From contig JABWDB010000004.1 of NCBI GenBank assembly GCA_019614645.1, positions 17,980,001-18,044,000 on the forward strand: a stretch of 64,000 bases of DNA, given 5' to 3'. The notes under the pieces were generated by a model. The model was not told where the DNA came from and made no database searches. It was given only the letters and a program-made list of their open reading frames with translations. The stretch's first letter is position 1, and every line of letters starts with the position of its first letter. This stretch comes from Stratiolaelaps scimitus (taxonomy: Eukaryota > Arthropoda > Arachnida > Mesostigmata > Laelapidae). Below, piece by piece: positions 1 through 13,320 of this stretch. Made by a program: the position numbers and the translations under genes.

Positions 1-1284
1 GGCAGCTTTTCTCGGCATTCGTCGATGCACGACGCTCGTGTCGTTCGTACAACGAATGAGTCGTGTATGCTTACGCACCCGGAACAAAAATCGTGTATTT
101 CGACACTTGAAACATGTTTTTCTTATTCTTGAAAATACATAAAATGCCTAGTATTTTATTATTTACATAATACAATGCCTGGTTGAGTCCTGCGATCTTA
201 GCGAAATTCCAATTTTAACATCATCTGCTATCGACAAGGGCGTTTGACATCATCTCTATTCGAATCTGACACTAAGTGCTACGTATTCGATTGATTATTT
301 CCCACGTTCTGTAATGTTACGCATCAACAGTAGACATTAGCAGCTCGTAGACGCGCACCCCCTACAATTAGCATGTACAATAAGAACGCGCCCTTACCAC
401 TCGTTATCTCTCAGGTTATAATGGCTTACAGACTGCGAGATCCCCCTGCTGCTGACGATACTTCGATAAGTTGACACCACCTTAAGTAAACCACGTTACG
501 AGAATGTCTTCCAGTCACCGAGCTCGTCATCAGTTCGCCGTCGGCCTTGTCATTCAATGTTGCTGTTCCAGTTGCCTCATCAACAACAACAACAAGAGCA
601 ACAACAGCCGCAGCAACTCGTCGACATCACGATGACAGGTAATATCGCGCTCATTGTTCAAATGACAGCAGCCGTGCTCCGTTCACAACAGCAATATTGC
701 TGCGATTGCATGAACGGCGTCCTTGAAGCGGCTAGCCTGGTTGAGAGCGAGACACGCCTGAGGACGAGAACGGGCCAAACGGGCCGCCACAATGACCCAA
801 TCCAATGCAAATATTGACATTAGCCAGCGTCTTGTTATCATCATCAGGCTCTTCGGTCGCTCGTTCGTAGTGGGCTATCTGCTGCGAATGGATTGTTATA
901 CCGTCGCTGAGCAGTCTACCTAAGTCTCCCCTGGCCACTGCCGTTTGATTAGCTAGCGAGCTCTACGCACTGGATGAATTGCAATCAGTATTGTCCTTGT
1001 TGGGCGGTATACAAATGTTTCATTTCGATGTTACGCGCCCGCGAATAAGTGTAGGTATCGTAATTATACCGAGATACGAAGGCAACCACGTATATATACA
1101 TATATATATATATATGCATACATCTATTTATGCTGACAACCGTGTCAAGTATGCAGCTGTCATTTGGTCGCCTTCGTCGAGTAGCTAGTTACGCAAGTAA
1201 CAACGCTGTAATACCCATTCTATGGTATCATTATACAGTCTATCTATGTTTAGTATCTTTTTATCGTTCCCAGGTTTGTGCATA
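1..1284. other. no gene seen; AT-leaning unique DNA
   Basis: Mixed-composition DNA with a short CAA/CAG-rich stretch near 583-620 and a (TA)n array at 1091-1115. Open frames are short and overlap. Nothing else was recognised. Confidence 0.5.
1091..1115. repeat. (TA)n microsatellite
   Basis: TA repeat with one CA interruption. Confidence 0.8.
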
Positions 1285-1436
1285 TGACGTGAGCTGCATA
1301 TAGCAAACCAACGCGTTCACCTGTATATGGCTGTAGAAAGCCGGATGTCGCAGGTTCGAGTCCCACGGCCTGGTGACATTTAAGACAATTCGAGCTACAT
1401 TGTACAAATTGCGGTTCCTTTAATAAAGCAATATCT
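1285..1436 (+). repeat. tRNA-like SINE with LINE-type 3' tail
   Basis: A canonical B box GGTTCGAGTCC lies at 1353-1363, preceded by GCCGGATGTCGCA and followed by CCACGGCCTGG. The A-box region upstream is degenerate; TAGCAAACCAACG near 1301 is the best candidate. The segment ends with GCGGTTCCTTTAATAAAGCAATA at 1411-1433. That tail recurs at 27142-27188 and, inverted, at 39112-39157. A tRNA-like head plus a shared LINE-like tail is the classical SINE layout, but the head is damaged and the middle 50 bp match nothing else here. Confidence 0.45.
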
Positions 1437-3895
1437 TCTAATGATCACTTATCTTTTCACCATTTCGACATTCATTCCACTGATGTAACATAGTTACTAT
1501 AAAGTTATACCAATACATACTATTGGGTGCTGCTATGAAACATCAAAAGTTCAGAAAACTAATTGTTCTGAGTGTGCCGACAAATTGCTGCAGTTGCACC
1601 ATCTGCCGGCGAGTCATATTACTTCTCCCTGTCATGTTCTACCCATCGGAGAAGCAAAAAGGTAATTGGACTGTAGCTATTTCAACAGGATGGCCAAATG
1701 CATTTGCCTTCGACCAGCTTGATTGACAATGCAATGAAATCCCAATGTTACATGTTATCTCTTATTTGTGAATTTTGTTACTGCTGATTCGAGTGAATGG
1801 AAACCAACAGCACCTCTGAGTGTTCTACATTCAGCGTTCCTATGGGCGCTCGATGAATGATATCGAAGGTGGAGCTGTGTAGCGCTTAAGAACGAGCAAG
1901 TGAAGTGTGCAATAGGGGTTACGCCTTTCAGATAAGACCACACTCGTTTTACGGTGCCTTTTTGAAGTTGGCGGGGCATCATGGAGATGTTCTCATAAAT
2001 TCAATACGCCTTACTCCTGGGAGCGTGATGTTCTTCATTCTGGCTGCATAAGGTGCTCTCCGTGAATTTATCGCTAGACGGAGTCGACAAAAGATAGTCT
2101 GTCTAATTTTGGACTCGCTCCCCCTTGAATCGCTTGCATAGAAAATGACATTCTCATTTTTGTGTTTCATTAATGTTAGATCAGGTAAGTGTACCTGTGG
2201 GTCCTGCATGAGGTGTAAGCATTTGTCAGGTTCACTGTTATAGATTGACATGCTTCACTGGTGTTGTTTAAGTATAACGATAATAACTAGGCTAAATATT
2301 GCTCATCATGGAGCAGACATTTTCAATATGTAGTTGCTTATAAACAGATGTACTAGTACACTAGAAATTACACCATGTTACTAATATGTATTCTATATAT
2401 ATATATTACTCTTACAACGCATCGGGAGATCACTGTCTAATCTCTGAATGAGTCGCTGAACAATTTGCTTCAAATTACAGACATTACGACATATATATAT
2501 ATATCGCTCAGCATACATTATCTATATATAATATACATGTAAACATAACACTGTTATACTACAGCTGTTCAGCTATGAGAAATCGCATACGCCATCCCAT
2601 CTCGTCGTATCTGCTATGCTGAGTGGTTTTTAACGGATTTTTAAGCCTTGATGTCAGCACCACGACCTAACAGATTTATGGCAGCATCAACCTAATGAGA
2701 TCGGCCTACGTAGTCTCAGGCCGTGTATCCAGCATGGTCATGGTTTACCATTGTCTAGCTGTGTAGAATATACCCATATCAATGTGCTTTATTTAAGCAA
2801 ACTGTTAGCATCGGTTATTCATTAATTTGGGTGGTATATTAACGACTAATTCAGCTCCGAATTCGACTGCATTCGCTGGACGCCTAGTCATTATCTGTTG
2901 TCTTATTAAATCATAATTACATTCTTACTTCATGGCTTAATTACACTTTCTATTAACTAGCTAACCATACACAGAGATTCATATCCATCAGGATAACGTA
3001 CACCATACCACGAAACCAACATCAGTTACTACCCGCCAATGGTAGTTAGTAATATTTACCTGTTGCTTCTCTCTTCCATTTATTGAGAATTAGCCTTCAG
3101 ACGTGCGGGCGGATCGCCCTAGAATGAAGCGGACACCAAATACACATATTAATCCGATATTTATTACATAGTATGTATAATAACGGTTATGCCTTGTAAA
3201 GGTTTGTACTCTGTTTCCTCTATGGTAGTCACATCGTGAATCTCCCGATTGACCGTTGACTGAACACACAGTGAAACTAACGTAATGACGACGGCCCTTT
3301 CAGCAGAACGTAGAAGAGTCTAAATGCATGTTTTTTTTTATTTATTTATTTTACTCTCCTTACAGCGAAGCCGACACGAGGTCCATATTGCATAGAGGGG
3401 CCCGCGATACCCACGAAGATATAGGTCACAAGCACGTGCTCTCCCATGGGTCGCCAGTAGCAATTTTGTTATCGTGGAAACACAACTGCTCATGTTACGA
3501 TGTCGCGACATAACATTGACTGCATGTCCAGCGAGATGGAAGAAAATAATAGCATTCAGGTAAAGCGGCCTTTTGTACAGGATATCACCTCGTCAAGGGA
3601 ATAATGACATCATGATAGCCAGCCGGTCTCGAATACAAATCGTTAGCCGTATGCCACTTCGCAATCAAAAATAGAACAGGATCGATCAATCGAGCAGAAA
3701 GCGCAGCCTCTGATTCTATTCAAATGCCTTCTGAATTAGTGTCTAACCGATTTCTATTTTCATAAACTCCGGACTCTTTCATCACCTGTCCTTGGTCGCG
3801 TTTCAGTAAAATCAGATCAATAAGCTAAACAAGAAAATATAACAATCATGACTTATTATGGTATAACTACTCATGAGAGCAACATCAACAAATTG
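1437..3895. other. no gene seen; AT-rich DNA
   Basis: AT-rich, with short AT arrays near 2394-2405 and 2492-2504 and a T-rich run at 3330-3350. Minus-strand frames at 1755-1982 and 1979-2251 are adjacent and open but match no known family. Confidence 0.45.
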
Positions 3896-3932
3896 CAGAG
3901 AGAGAGAGAGAGCGAGAGAGAGAGATAGATAG
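3896..3932. repeat. (GA)n microsatellite
   Basis: AG repeat with a CG interruption, running into GATA units. Confidence 0.85.
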
Positions 3933-4090
3933 AAAATAAGAAGAGTTTTTTACATTATGCAGTCGGCAGCGTTGTCTTGTGGCCATTTTTTGGCGATCGC
4001 CTTTTGATTGAGAGGCAAGCAACTTGGCTTGATAATTTGTTAGTATGCGACATATACGATGATATTCCTCGCACCGAAATAGCCGGGTGC

Positions 4091-4115
4091 ATATATATAT
4101 ATACATATATATATA
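4091..4115. repeat. (AT)n microsatellite
   Basis: AT repeat interrupted once by C. Confidence 0.8.
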
Positions 4116-4889
4116 CTATTAGCATTATTCTCGCTGCTATACTGTGGTTAAAATGATGGCCAATTGACTGGTTGTCATCGCCGCAAATAGCTTATCATCA
4201 TTCCAACGTGCCGACGACACTGTAGGTATCTTCTATCGTCCGTTCCGCTGCGCATGTGGCTGTGGCTGGCAAGAGCGAGCGCTCCTCGCGAGCTGCTTCA
4301 ATTTGGGATCTGCATCGCTTCTTCGTTGTTCTCGTATGAAGTCAAACAGTGTATTACTCTTAGTCGCCAACTCAGTTGAGCACCACTTTAATTCCCGCCT
4401 GATTATACCTCAGCCTATGGAGCGAAACAGCACTCTGAGGTCAGTGCCTCAGTGCTTTTTCCTCTATACAGGCTAAATAAAATCTCCCCACATCCATCGA
4501 CCCCGTTGTTTACAGCGGATTTCCCTCGATGCCTACCCGAACCCTGTCGATACTTGTGGTTATGATCTATTCCCGTCTCCGTAGTCGCCTCTGACGTTGT
4601 GGCCTACGCCAAAATCTACCAGATACCAAGTACGAGGTACGTGTGCGTATCGTCGTGCCGCAGATCATAACCACATACATCGCGCCTCCAGCTGTTCGCG
4701 CTACACGCCTACCGATGAAACTACCTCTCCCCCTACTGCTGCTGCTGCTGCTGATTCTGTGGCTACTTGCCGTTGCCTGAGAGTAAGAGGTCATCTTGTT
4801 CTTCATCACACTGCAGCCGTATGACTAAATGTGCAGAGCAGGCCACTTGCTGTCATCTCTTCTCATGTTTCTTAGTCATTTTTTGCTAC

Positions 4890-4928
4890 GAGAGAGAGAG
4901 AGAGAGGGACAGAGAGAGAGAGAGAGAT
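4890..4928. repeat. (GA)n microsatellite
   Basis: AG repeat with a GGGAC interruption in the middle. Confidence 0.85.
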
Positions 4929-5382
4929 ACAATGAGAGAAGAAGAAGCTGCATAGAGCAGGCCTCCTCCTCGCGCTGTAAGTATCTATATATCCAAGCGT
5001 GTAAGCATGTGTTTCCCAATGTTGTTGTTGATGACAAATTTCCTACCGTTGTTTCGTAGTGGGCCGGCCGGCTGGCTAGCAGTGCGGCGAACAAGCGCGC
5101 GAAAATTATGCTTTTTGCGCGCACCAGAAAGAGAAACGCTATGTCAGCAGTGCGGAGACATTGGCGGGTCTTCGCCACCACCGCCGCCGCCACCGCCGAG
5201 GCCGCCATCGTTGTCATATCTGTTTTTGTCCCCGTAGTCGTCGATCGGGTCGCTCGGCGCAGCCACGAGATGATCTTTCGCTCGTATGATGTCTTTCTCA
5301 GCCGTTTTCGCTGTGTCATGACGTCCACCGCGTAGAATGTGCTGTAGTGCTTCCCTGATTCTAATACTGCCCTCGCTAGCTA

Positions 5383-5402
5383 GCTCTCTCTCTCTCTCTC
5401 TC
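5383..5402. repeat. (CT)n microsatellite
   Basis: Uninterrupted CT repeat. Confidence 0.85.
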
Positions 5403-5753
5403 CCTGTCCGCCTTGATCGCCCGGCATTGATGCTTCTGGTTCGAATCACGGCTATATAAGTGCATCGCGCATCTGCCGGTGGCGTATCAAGCAATAGCTG
5501 CCGCGGATATGCTACCACCACCACTAGCGATATTAAGTTAAGCCGCGTAAGCGAGCAGCAGTAGCGGGTGCCTGCCATCGGGCCCTGCTGATGGGGAGAC
5601 GCGATCGTTGTGCCGAGCGAGTGAGCCGTCATTTTGCGGCCGCTAGTCGAAGTACCGGCGTTTTACTAAAATAATCATAATTACTATGATATGTTTGTTA
5701 TGTAATGATCGATCGACATGACTTGATAAAGCCCAGCGTCGTCATCAACAGCA

Positions 5754-5782
5754 CCAACAACAACAGCAACAACAACAACAAT
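5754..5782. repeat. (CAA)n microsatellite
   Basis: CAA repeat with one CAG unit. Confidence 0.75.
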
Positions 5783-6569
5783 ATAACCATTATCATCATC
5801 GTAGCCATCCGTCGTTGTGGCGAGGTAGGTATAATCCGGGCCACAAAAACTGCGCACTGTGGTGAAGAAATAGCGCGCAATAAGTGCGAGTATTATGAAC
5901 ACGAATGTTATGTGTGTTTCTGTATGTGTGTGTGTGTGTGAGACAGATAGAGAGATACAGAGCAGGGAAAATAGAGAATAAAACTGAACGTACATAGAAC
6001 GTCCACTGTCTATGAGGCAGATGACGGCTGTAGACTAAAGAAGCAGGCAGTGCCCTTGTGGAAGGCAACTCGCTCGAATAGAAGCTTTTTCTCCTACGCG
6101 CCGTGACATGTCCAGCTTGACTTTATAATGATCTCAAATCATGAATGTACAGACAGTGCGACTTCTATACTGCATATACAAGAATATGCACCCATAAAGT
6201 CTGTGACATAGACAACCTTTCTGGTAGCAGCGTAAGAAGAGTGTCTCCCGTGGGTAAGAATCTTGGCGTGTAGCCGTGTGGCGTGCGGTCGATCCGGCAA
6301 TGTGTCGGAGTTTGATTGAGAGATGTAAGCATTTTGCCTTTGATTGAACACGAATTATCCATTGCGAAGGCAGAAACCTGGAACGCGAATTGGGGTAGGC
6401 TTCGTTGTGTTGACGCCATTGTCAGGCGCCCCTGTTTATTAGCGTAGAAAAAAATCTGGATTTCTGGTCAGCTAAAGAGAGTACTTTACATCGCTGGTGG
6501 GATACCGAATGCATCGACTATTTTTGTTAAAATCAGATTTATTAAGCTTCTAGAAATAAAATGAGCGAT

Positions 6570-7560
6570 TCTAGTTAATGATTATCTACCATAATCTTAA
6601 TGTGTTCATGTTACGTCATTCAGAGCTATTTTGTACATCAAAAACTTTGATAACTTTCGAACCTAGCGGCAGTCCTAATGATGTTTATCGAGAATTGGTG
6701 AATATGTTGGATGAGGCGACCTCCACCCGGCAAAATGTTTACTACTGGTGTAATCAATTCAGGAGGATTTTACCGGACTGTTGGAGGCCACAGAAGAGAT
6801 GGCTTCACTTCAGGACATCTCACGAGCTGACAAGTTGCGACAATTACTACAGCCTTTGGGCAAAATAGAGGTTGAGCTATAACCTCATTCTCGGCCTATT
6901 CTGGAATTCTTCGCACCGCATGTTACGAAGTTACAATTAAAACGCCGAAAATGATAAGGAAAGATGCAGACAAAAACAGGCCATATCCAGTAGCGATGCC
7001 GAATAGATTTGATTATACTTGCTGTGGACGTTAACGGCTTTCGGTTATTGCGAGTCACTGCGTAAAAACGAAAACATCAATGCAACCCGATATCTCGAGT
7101 CCTTGAAAAGACTCATGGATAGATGAGATTGACAGACGAATTGAACGAATGCACTGAGGCCTCGTGATGACAACGCAAAACCCCACAGAAGACGGCTGCA
7201 ATAATGAACTTGATGGAAGCCAACAGTGTTCATCGCGAGACTCAACCTACATCTCCTCCAGATTGAAGTCCTTGCCATAATATGGTTATGTTTGTATGCA
7301 TTGAAAATGGCCATCGGTGGTGTACAAACATTATACAAGCATCGATTTGCAATTCAGAAAGTTACCGACAATGAAATCGCGTTTGCTATCGCAATTTGGA
7401 TGTATGCTGGTGTTGAGAACTTCCCAGAGCTCCGGCGCGAAAATATCAAGGGGAAGGGCACCGGATATCTACCAAAGCGATCATGGTTCAAGTTATTGTT
7501 GGTTCAAACGTTGCTCACGTTATTTCAACGTACAAATTAGCTTCGAAGGACCTAACATCA
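6570..7560 (+). pseudogene. mariner-type transposase relic (frameshifted, DDD catalytic domain)
   Basis: Fragments of a mariner/SETMAR-type transposase appear in order but in different frames. The N-terminal helix-turn-helix is at 6668-6766 (SPNDVYRELVNML then TRQNVYYWCNQFRR). It is followed, one frame over at about 6780-6810, by a decayed linker resembling the usual GRTSVEDxPRSGRP. The catalytic core starts with LIILAVDVNG at 7009-7038, where the aspartate is probably the first catalytic residue. KNENINATRYLESLKRLMDR follows at 7064-7123. DDNAKPH at 7166-7186 corresponds to the HDNAxPH motif with the second aspartate. A frameshift then leads to AAIMNLMEANSV. SPPD-stop-SPC at 7252-7275 corresponds to PPYSPDLSPCD, with the leucine codon turned into TGA. 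A C-terminal HRFA...TDNEI...AIWMYAGVENF segment lies at 7340-7447. At least three frameshifts, an in-frame stop and an internal deletion make it dead. I could not find terminal inverted repeats, so the element ends are approximate. Confidence 0.82.
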
Positions 7561-9499
7561 ATGAACACGCGATCAGGATCAGTTGATCGAACAAAAAGAA
7601 TAGTTCACTATAGCGGTGATATGGAGATTCGATTCGTGATTATTCGCAAGCATTGGCTTATCTTCTCCTGCGTGTATCAGTCTCTCGCTGTATTTTATTG
7701 TTATTTAGTATTAGTCGGTATGCCGGAATAACGAGCCGGCTTAGCGAAAATCTACAAATAGCCATACTGCTCAATCTTGTTCAAAACCCTGTTTGGCATT
7801 CACGTCAACAAGGCGTATCAACGTTAAGTGAGCCGGAAAATCAACAAAGCCTGAAGGAAAAAAGTCTAGGGGACCCAGACACACACACACACACGATCCT
7901 ATGGTCGCCACATATGGGCGAGGCGTTTTCTTGTGTGAAACTTTGTAACCTGTGTTGCACTTGCAAAGAGATTTCACACATCGGCAGACGCCGAGTGAGA
8001 GTAGCGCCAGACTGTATGAAGTCGCAGCCTCGACGATGTTGTTGGCGTGATTCCAGACGGCGTTTTTATCTACATCGAGGAGATTTCCTACCGTTCGGAT
8101 AATCCCTGCGATCTGGTGACTACGTGATGGCATACATAATAATAGCTTATTATATCCGGCGTGTTGCTGTGTCGGAGGCATCACCACATGGAGGCATGGT
8201 GACATGATATGCAATGTACACATCTCGATACAGAAGGGCGCATCAGCAGACAACGACGAGGACGATAGCGGCCGCGGCAACTGAGCGGCCAGCGAACAGC
8301 AAACAGCACGACGGGTTCTGACGGGGCCAGCCTGGCAGCAGCCAAACACCTGGGACAAACACCTGTGCAGGATAGCGTGGCGAACTGTTCAGGTCCCTAT
8401 TCACACGCCGGTCTCTGCCCTGCTCTCCGGAGGGTCTTAGGGCATCGATCGTGGTCGGAAATAATCGTACACGTGTATTCACGTGGTGTCTGTATGGAGG
8501 ATGCACCTCAAAACAACACACGACAAAAAACATGGTTACGACATTGTTGAGTATTCAGCATAATAGTCTGAGATAAGCGTTCTTCGTTGTATACTTTGCT
8601 ACTACCTAAAACCGAATTTCCCCAAAAAAAAACAGCACAGTAAAACCACACAGGTAAGGGACCTTCAAAACAATCAGTATATATACATAGAGATAATCTG
8701 TTTAATTTCAAATTTAGTTTCGAGAGGTCAGGAAAGAGCCAGGAACAGGAGGGCGAATGACATTCAAAGACGACTCTGGTGGATACGAGTACGGTCAATC
8801 TCGGCGTAACCAGCGCGTTTGGATGGCAAACAACTATTAGTATATAAATAGCTAGGAAGGGATAAATCATTTAGTGACTTCCTAAAAGACCAACGACCAA
8901 CTCTCTATTTTTAGTAAATTCTCTCCCATTTGTTAAGAATAGTAATCAATGTGTCCCCTAGACGGTCTAGTAGTGAGCGTCTGCGAAAAAATATAGAAGC
9001 TTGAAATACTTGAATGCTGAGTACGTCAGTAGAGGCAGGCTTGTCTATGTAGCAGGGCTGTCGTACCGGAGAGATATAGTTGACGCCGCTCTTGTCGCCG
9101 TTCTGTTCCAACCCGAAATTGGCCCCAATCAACGCATAGATTACATTTTACAAAAGGTAGCAGTTGTTTTGAATATATAATCGAACCTATAAATACTTGA
9201 TGCCGAGACTCGGTCGAGAGAATGTGATCTGCTAGGTTCGCCAATGCTTTTGCAAATCCTATGCGGCAGTTTTATATTGCATTATATGTATTTATATCTA
9301 CATTATGTTCATTGTCGCAGAGAATCACCTCCTGTTAGATTTGTCTTTCGTGAGATTCGCATGTGTCCGATTCGCCTGGTTGACGCAGAATGACGGAAAA
9401 ACTGGACAAGATAACTTGGACCTGTGTGGTTGGTCTGTAAACGCGAATCATTTATTGTTGTATCCCGCCTTTGCTGCGGACAAAGACAGTCGCAATGTT
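7561..9499. other. no gene seen
   Basis: Moderate-GC DNA right of the mariner relic, with a (CA)n array at 7879-7894. Frames up to 195 codons (minus, 7771-8358) include the CA array and low-complexity segments and resemble no family. Confidence 0.45.
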
Positions 9500-12400
9500 T
9501 AAAACGATAAAACTATTACAGCTTAGACTCTATGGTTCGAATGGCGTTATCATAGAATCATAGTTGACGTCCCAGTGGTGGCCCCGCCGGTGGCTGCTCG
9601 ATGCAGCTAGCGCTGCCGATATCGTCGTCTGATGCCAGTGGGTGTCAAAAATGACAGTTTTATATTCGGTGCCCAATAGCTCGCGGCGGTAATAGGCAGT
9701 AACTGTTCGACTGACAACGGGAGAAAGATCGAACCGAGCGAGCGGGAGAGCCAACGCAGAGGTTGGCAGGTACTATTCTTCTGTTGAGAGGGACAGCGGA
9801 CTCGATTGTCTACCTGCATCGAAGTGCTTTTGTTGTTGTTGTGGCTGCTCGCTTGCGGTGCCGGTAGAAGGGCCAGCAAAACCGGAGGCGCAACAGCAGC
9901 GAACAGCAAGTGTAGGTCTGTGCACAGGCCGTATCGTGTATCTATAGGATTCCCGTAGAGCCTCCACCGATGCCGAAGCCAAAGGGCGAAGTAGCGTCGC
10001 CGTTGATACGTGCGACGAACTTGACTGGGACACCCATCAGTATTGTTGAGAATTTGACGGTAGGCGCGCGGCTGTGGAAACGAAGCGCCTACGAACGGCA
10101 GGTGGGGTAGGGGTCACAGCGATATGGAGAGCCATGACATCTGCAGTGACAGAAGCGAGCTCTCTAACCAGCCAGTGAAATTGACTTAACTGCGTTACCC
10201 ACCTGGGGCTACCCAACTACTGCGCATGAAGTGTTATGCAGACGCACCGGTTGGCCTAGTACGACATCGTCATGCGAGTTCAGGAGACCCGTCATAAGTA
10301 CGCTGTGGCCCGTCCAGCAGACCCGATCGCAGTTGGACGGCTGCACGAATAGATCACAAAGGCAGACAGCTGAGGAGGTAGCGGTAGATACATATCGTGA
10401 CAGCGTACGTACGCCTCATTGTAGGGGTTCACTAGCACGCAGACTACGAGGAGTGGGCGCCCCGGCCTCCCACTCGGCGCGTCAAACTGCCAAAAGATGT
10501 CTCGTCTCACTGGTCGCCGCCGCCGCCGGCGTCGTCCGATCAGCGACAACCGAAGAAAGTTCAGTCCCGTGTACGCTGATGGTCCTTGCAGAACCAACCA
10601 ACCACGCGTTAGTAGGAACCCTGTAACCAGCGGCAGAAACAGAAGCAGGAGCAGCATCGAGCCTATTGGACGAATCCTCCAGCTTCGATACAAGCTGGCC
10701 GTTTGATTGTCTCCTGCTTGTCTTTGGCCAGCTACCAGCGAAAAGGCCACTAGACTGTGCTCACGGTAGACTAACGTTTGTCACCGAACCACCGAACTAA
10801 CGACACGATATCTATCTAATGCGAACTCGAACACAAACCGGCACACATGTTCACATCACAATCGCACGTAGATGGCTGACTGGTAAGACGCATAGCTACA
10901 TAATTCTATTGCTGGACGATGTAGCATTGGTTGTCAAATAAATTCAGGACAAGATACGGCCCCCGGTGGTACCGGCAAAGCCAGAGGCGACAGAGCCAGC
11001 GAGAGGAGAAAGAGAGAGGGAGAGAGAGGGAGATCTGTGTCTGTGTGAGAGAGAATCTATCTAGATGTATGTGTAAACGCTAAAAAGAGATCGGGTAATA
11101 AAAATCGGCGAAATTGGGAATCCTCCGCCACCACCGCCACCAGCCGGCAGCTGGAATTCCCGAAGATCTATGATTTATATCGTGGACTAGCCATGGATTG
11201 TCTATGGCTATTCGAACTAGCTAATAAATGCTGAGGTATTCAACCAATGTTTTCGATAGAATAATACCTTCATCTATGTACGCCCGTGGGCTTAAATGTT
11301 ATCAAGTGCACGACATTTATGTGATACGGAGTCAAGAGTGATACCAGCACAAGCGAAGCAACCGTTCAATGGTCAGATCAGCCTACGGATTTAGGTCGAA
11401 GTCTCTCCTCATGATTTAGACTATAATCTACAGATGGACGACGGGAGACGCGGGTCTAGACGTAAAAATATTAATACGTATTTACTCAGTCGTACAAGTA
11501 AAAGACTACTTACTTTTTATTAGCGTTTTCATTTCAACTGTGAGCCCGATGTTTCTATGCATTTAGTTCGTATGCTTTGCCTGAGTTGTGTAAGAGACCT
11601 CGTTGCATTTGTGCGTATAACTCAATTTAACCTGTTTATTTATTTTTATTGAGAATGCCCCCCGGCCCCCCTTTTTTACAATTTTTGGCCACGTTAGCAG
11701 ATGACCCACTCAGACAGATAGATATGTTGTAGCACCAGCCTGTGAGCATAGTGAAATTCATATTTAGCACACCTAGCATACGCGTGTGATCACGCCTGTA
11801 CCGAACTTTCACAAGGAGGCAACGCATCTACCTAGATTGCGTCGAATGCTGCTTGGAATTGGTATCGGCATGGACTACGATCTCGTTCAGGACGACGCGG
11901 TGTGTCATTATATATATATATATATATATATATTTATACAGGAACTCCGCATTCGCATCGTCAGATTCTGCTGCTTAGGTGCCATTGACTCTGTGGCGCC
12001 GTATCAGATCAGATCAGACAACAGCAATGTTGATAGGTGATAGGTACATCACGTGGTGCATATGCTTTTGTGCTTGCCTCGTGTCCTGCGTTTTCGTTGG
12101 AAGGTGGCAAAACAGGGGCTAAAAAGCCTAAAGAAAGGAAGAGGGCCCTCTACGCGACGTGGAACAGCCGAGGGGGCTGGTTTTGGGCCATTGGGGCCTG
12201 TCCGACAGCCTATGGTTGTCGAGATGTGGGCCTGGTTGATGGAGCACCCGTTAGACTCTCAGCGTGGTGGCCGCCCCCGGACCGATCGCCGAGCGCTGTT
12301 GTAGCTTCTGCGCTTACTACGACTACTACAACTACTACTAGCGCTGCTGACGCCACCGCCGCTGTCGCCACGGCTTCTAGATGCCAAACATCTACCCAAT

Positions 12401-12907
12401 AAGCCTTGGCTCGCATAGCACTACACGGCCCAGTCGCGCACAGTATCTGATCGAGAAACTCGCGGGCAGGGCCAAGACTCGGCGACACACCCGAGTCCCA
12501 TGCCCACGCGCCGTCGCCGTTCGCTGGCTGAATGCATGGCCTGCTCCGTGGCCGTCCTCTCTTCAGGCCTCTTCTGCTCTGTGGCGTACACCTTATTGGC
12601 TTTGTCATCACAGCTAACTCGTGCTTAAATATCCGAGCATTTAGGGTTGTTACGATGGGCTAGAGCAACAGCAGGAAGGTGGGACGGCGAGCGTGCACTT
12701 CAACGTGGATCTTACCGACATGAGCTGTCGAAATCTTCACCTATTTTAGCCTAGTGAATAGCCAGTAAATGCGTGGATCTTTGCGATGTGTAAACTAAGA
12801 TGAGTCCTTGTATAGCTTTGAAGTGTCGTCGCCCTCACAGCTATTGTAAGCAGTAAGAAGTGAACGAAACGCCCGTTGTCCTGTTTAGAATGAGGGGCGT
12901 ATTGAGC
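9500..12907. other. no gene seen; GC-rich blocks around an AT-rich centre
   Basis: GC-rich at 9.5-11.15 and 12.0-12.6 kb, with degenerate CCG/CAG triplets and a GA-rich run near 10998-11050. The AT-rich part between them holds a poly-pyrimidine run near 11656-11680, (TA)n at 11909-11933 and an ACT-rich run at 12315-12340. No coding support. Confidence 0.45.
11909..11933. repeat. (TA)n microsatellite
   Basis: Uninterrupted TA repeat. Confidence 0.85.
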
Positions 12908-13010
12908 CCGGTGGCCCTGTGGAGCATTCGTGTGCGCATTTTCATCGGGGGAGACGGACGAAGGTGCTCGGTTCGATCCCCGCCGTTGCACATCTCCATT
13001 TAAGGGGTCT
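12908..13010 (+). repeat. tRNA-derived SINE head
   Basis: A pol III A-box-like TGGCCCTGTGGA (12912-12923) is followed about 58 bp later by a near-consensus B box, GGTTCGATCCC (12970-12980), inside TGCTCGGTTCGATCCCCG. The GAGCATTCGTGTGC after the A box and the long variable region are reminiscent of Leu/Ser-type tRNA-derived SINEs of arthropods. The sequence cannot fold as a functional tRNA: the acceptor ends do not pair and the anticodon arm is not clean. The 3' end is uncertain and no other copy is in the window. Confidence 0.55.
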
Positions 13011-13320
13011 GTCTAATGAACAAATGCCGAAAGCGGTACCGTGGATAGTAAATGTTGAAGGCTGAGCGTCAGGCCGGGAAGAAAAGGATTAGAGAGGTGT
13101 GTCTGTCTGTATGTGTGTGTGTGTTAAAAAAGTAAAAACGTATACCTCGTTGCTAGCAGCGCAGTGCATTACTGTGTTCTTTCGGATAGCAGATGCACTA
13201 CGGACACACACACACAATTCAACTGGCTTGATATCGATCTTCACTCACCATATTCCTGTTTGCCTACCACTATTAAGTTAGACTACTGAACTCCTCGTTT
13301 TTGCTTTCAACAGGTTTCTA

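Larger units (their letters stand above)
3896..6569. other. no gene seen; GC-rich block dense in simple repeats
   Basis: Contains GA arrays at 3896-3932 and 4890-4928, CT at 5383-5402, a CTG array near 4736-4753, CAA near 5754-5782 and TG at 5925-5940. Up to four overlapping frames are open in 4850-5630 because of low-complexity GC-rich sequence. None looks like a protein. Confidence 0.5.

Noticed and set aside
5438..5448. B-box-like GGTTCGAATCA
   Set aside because: No A box at a suitable distance upstream (that region is a CT array) and the T arm does not pair.
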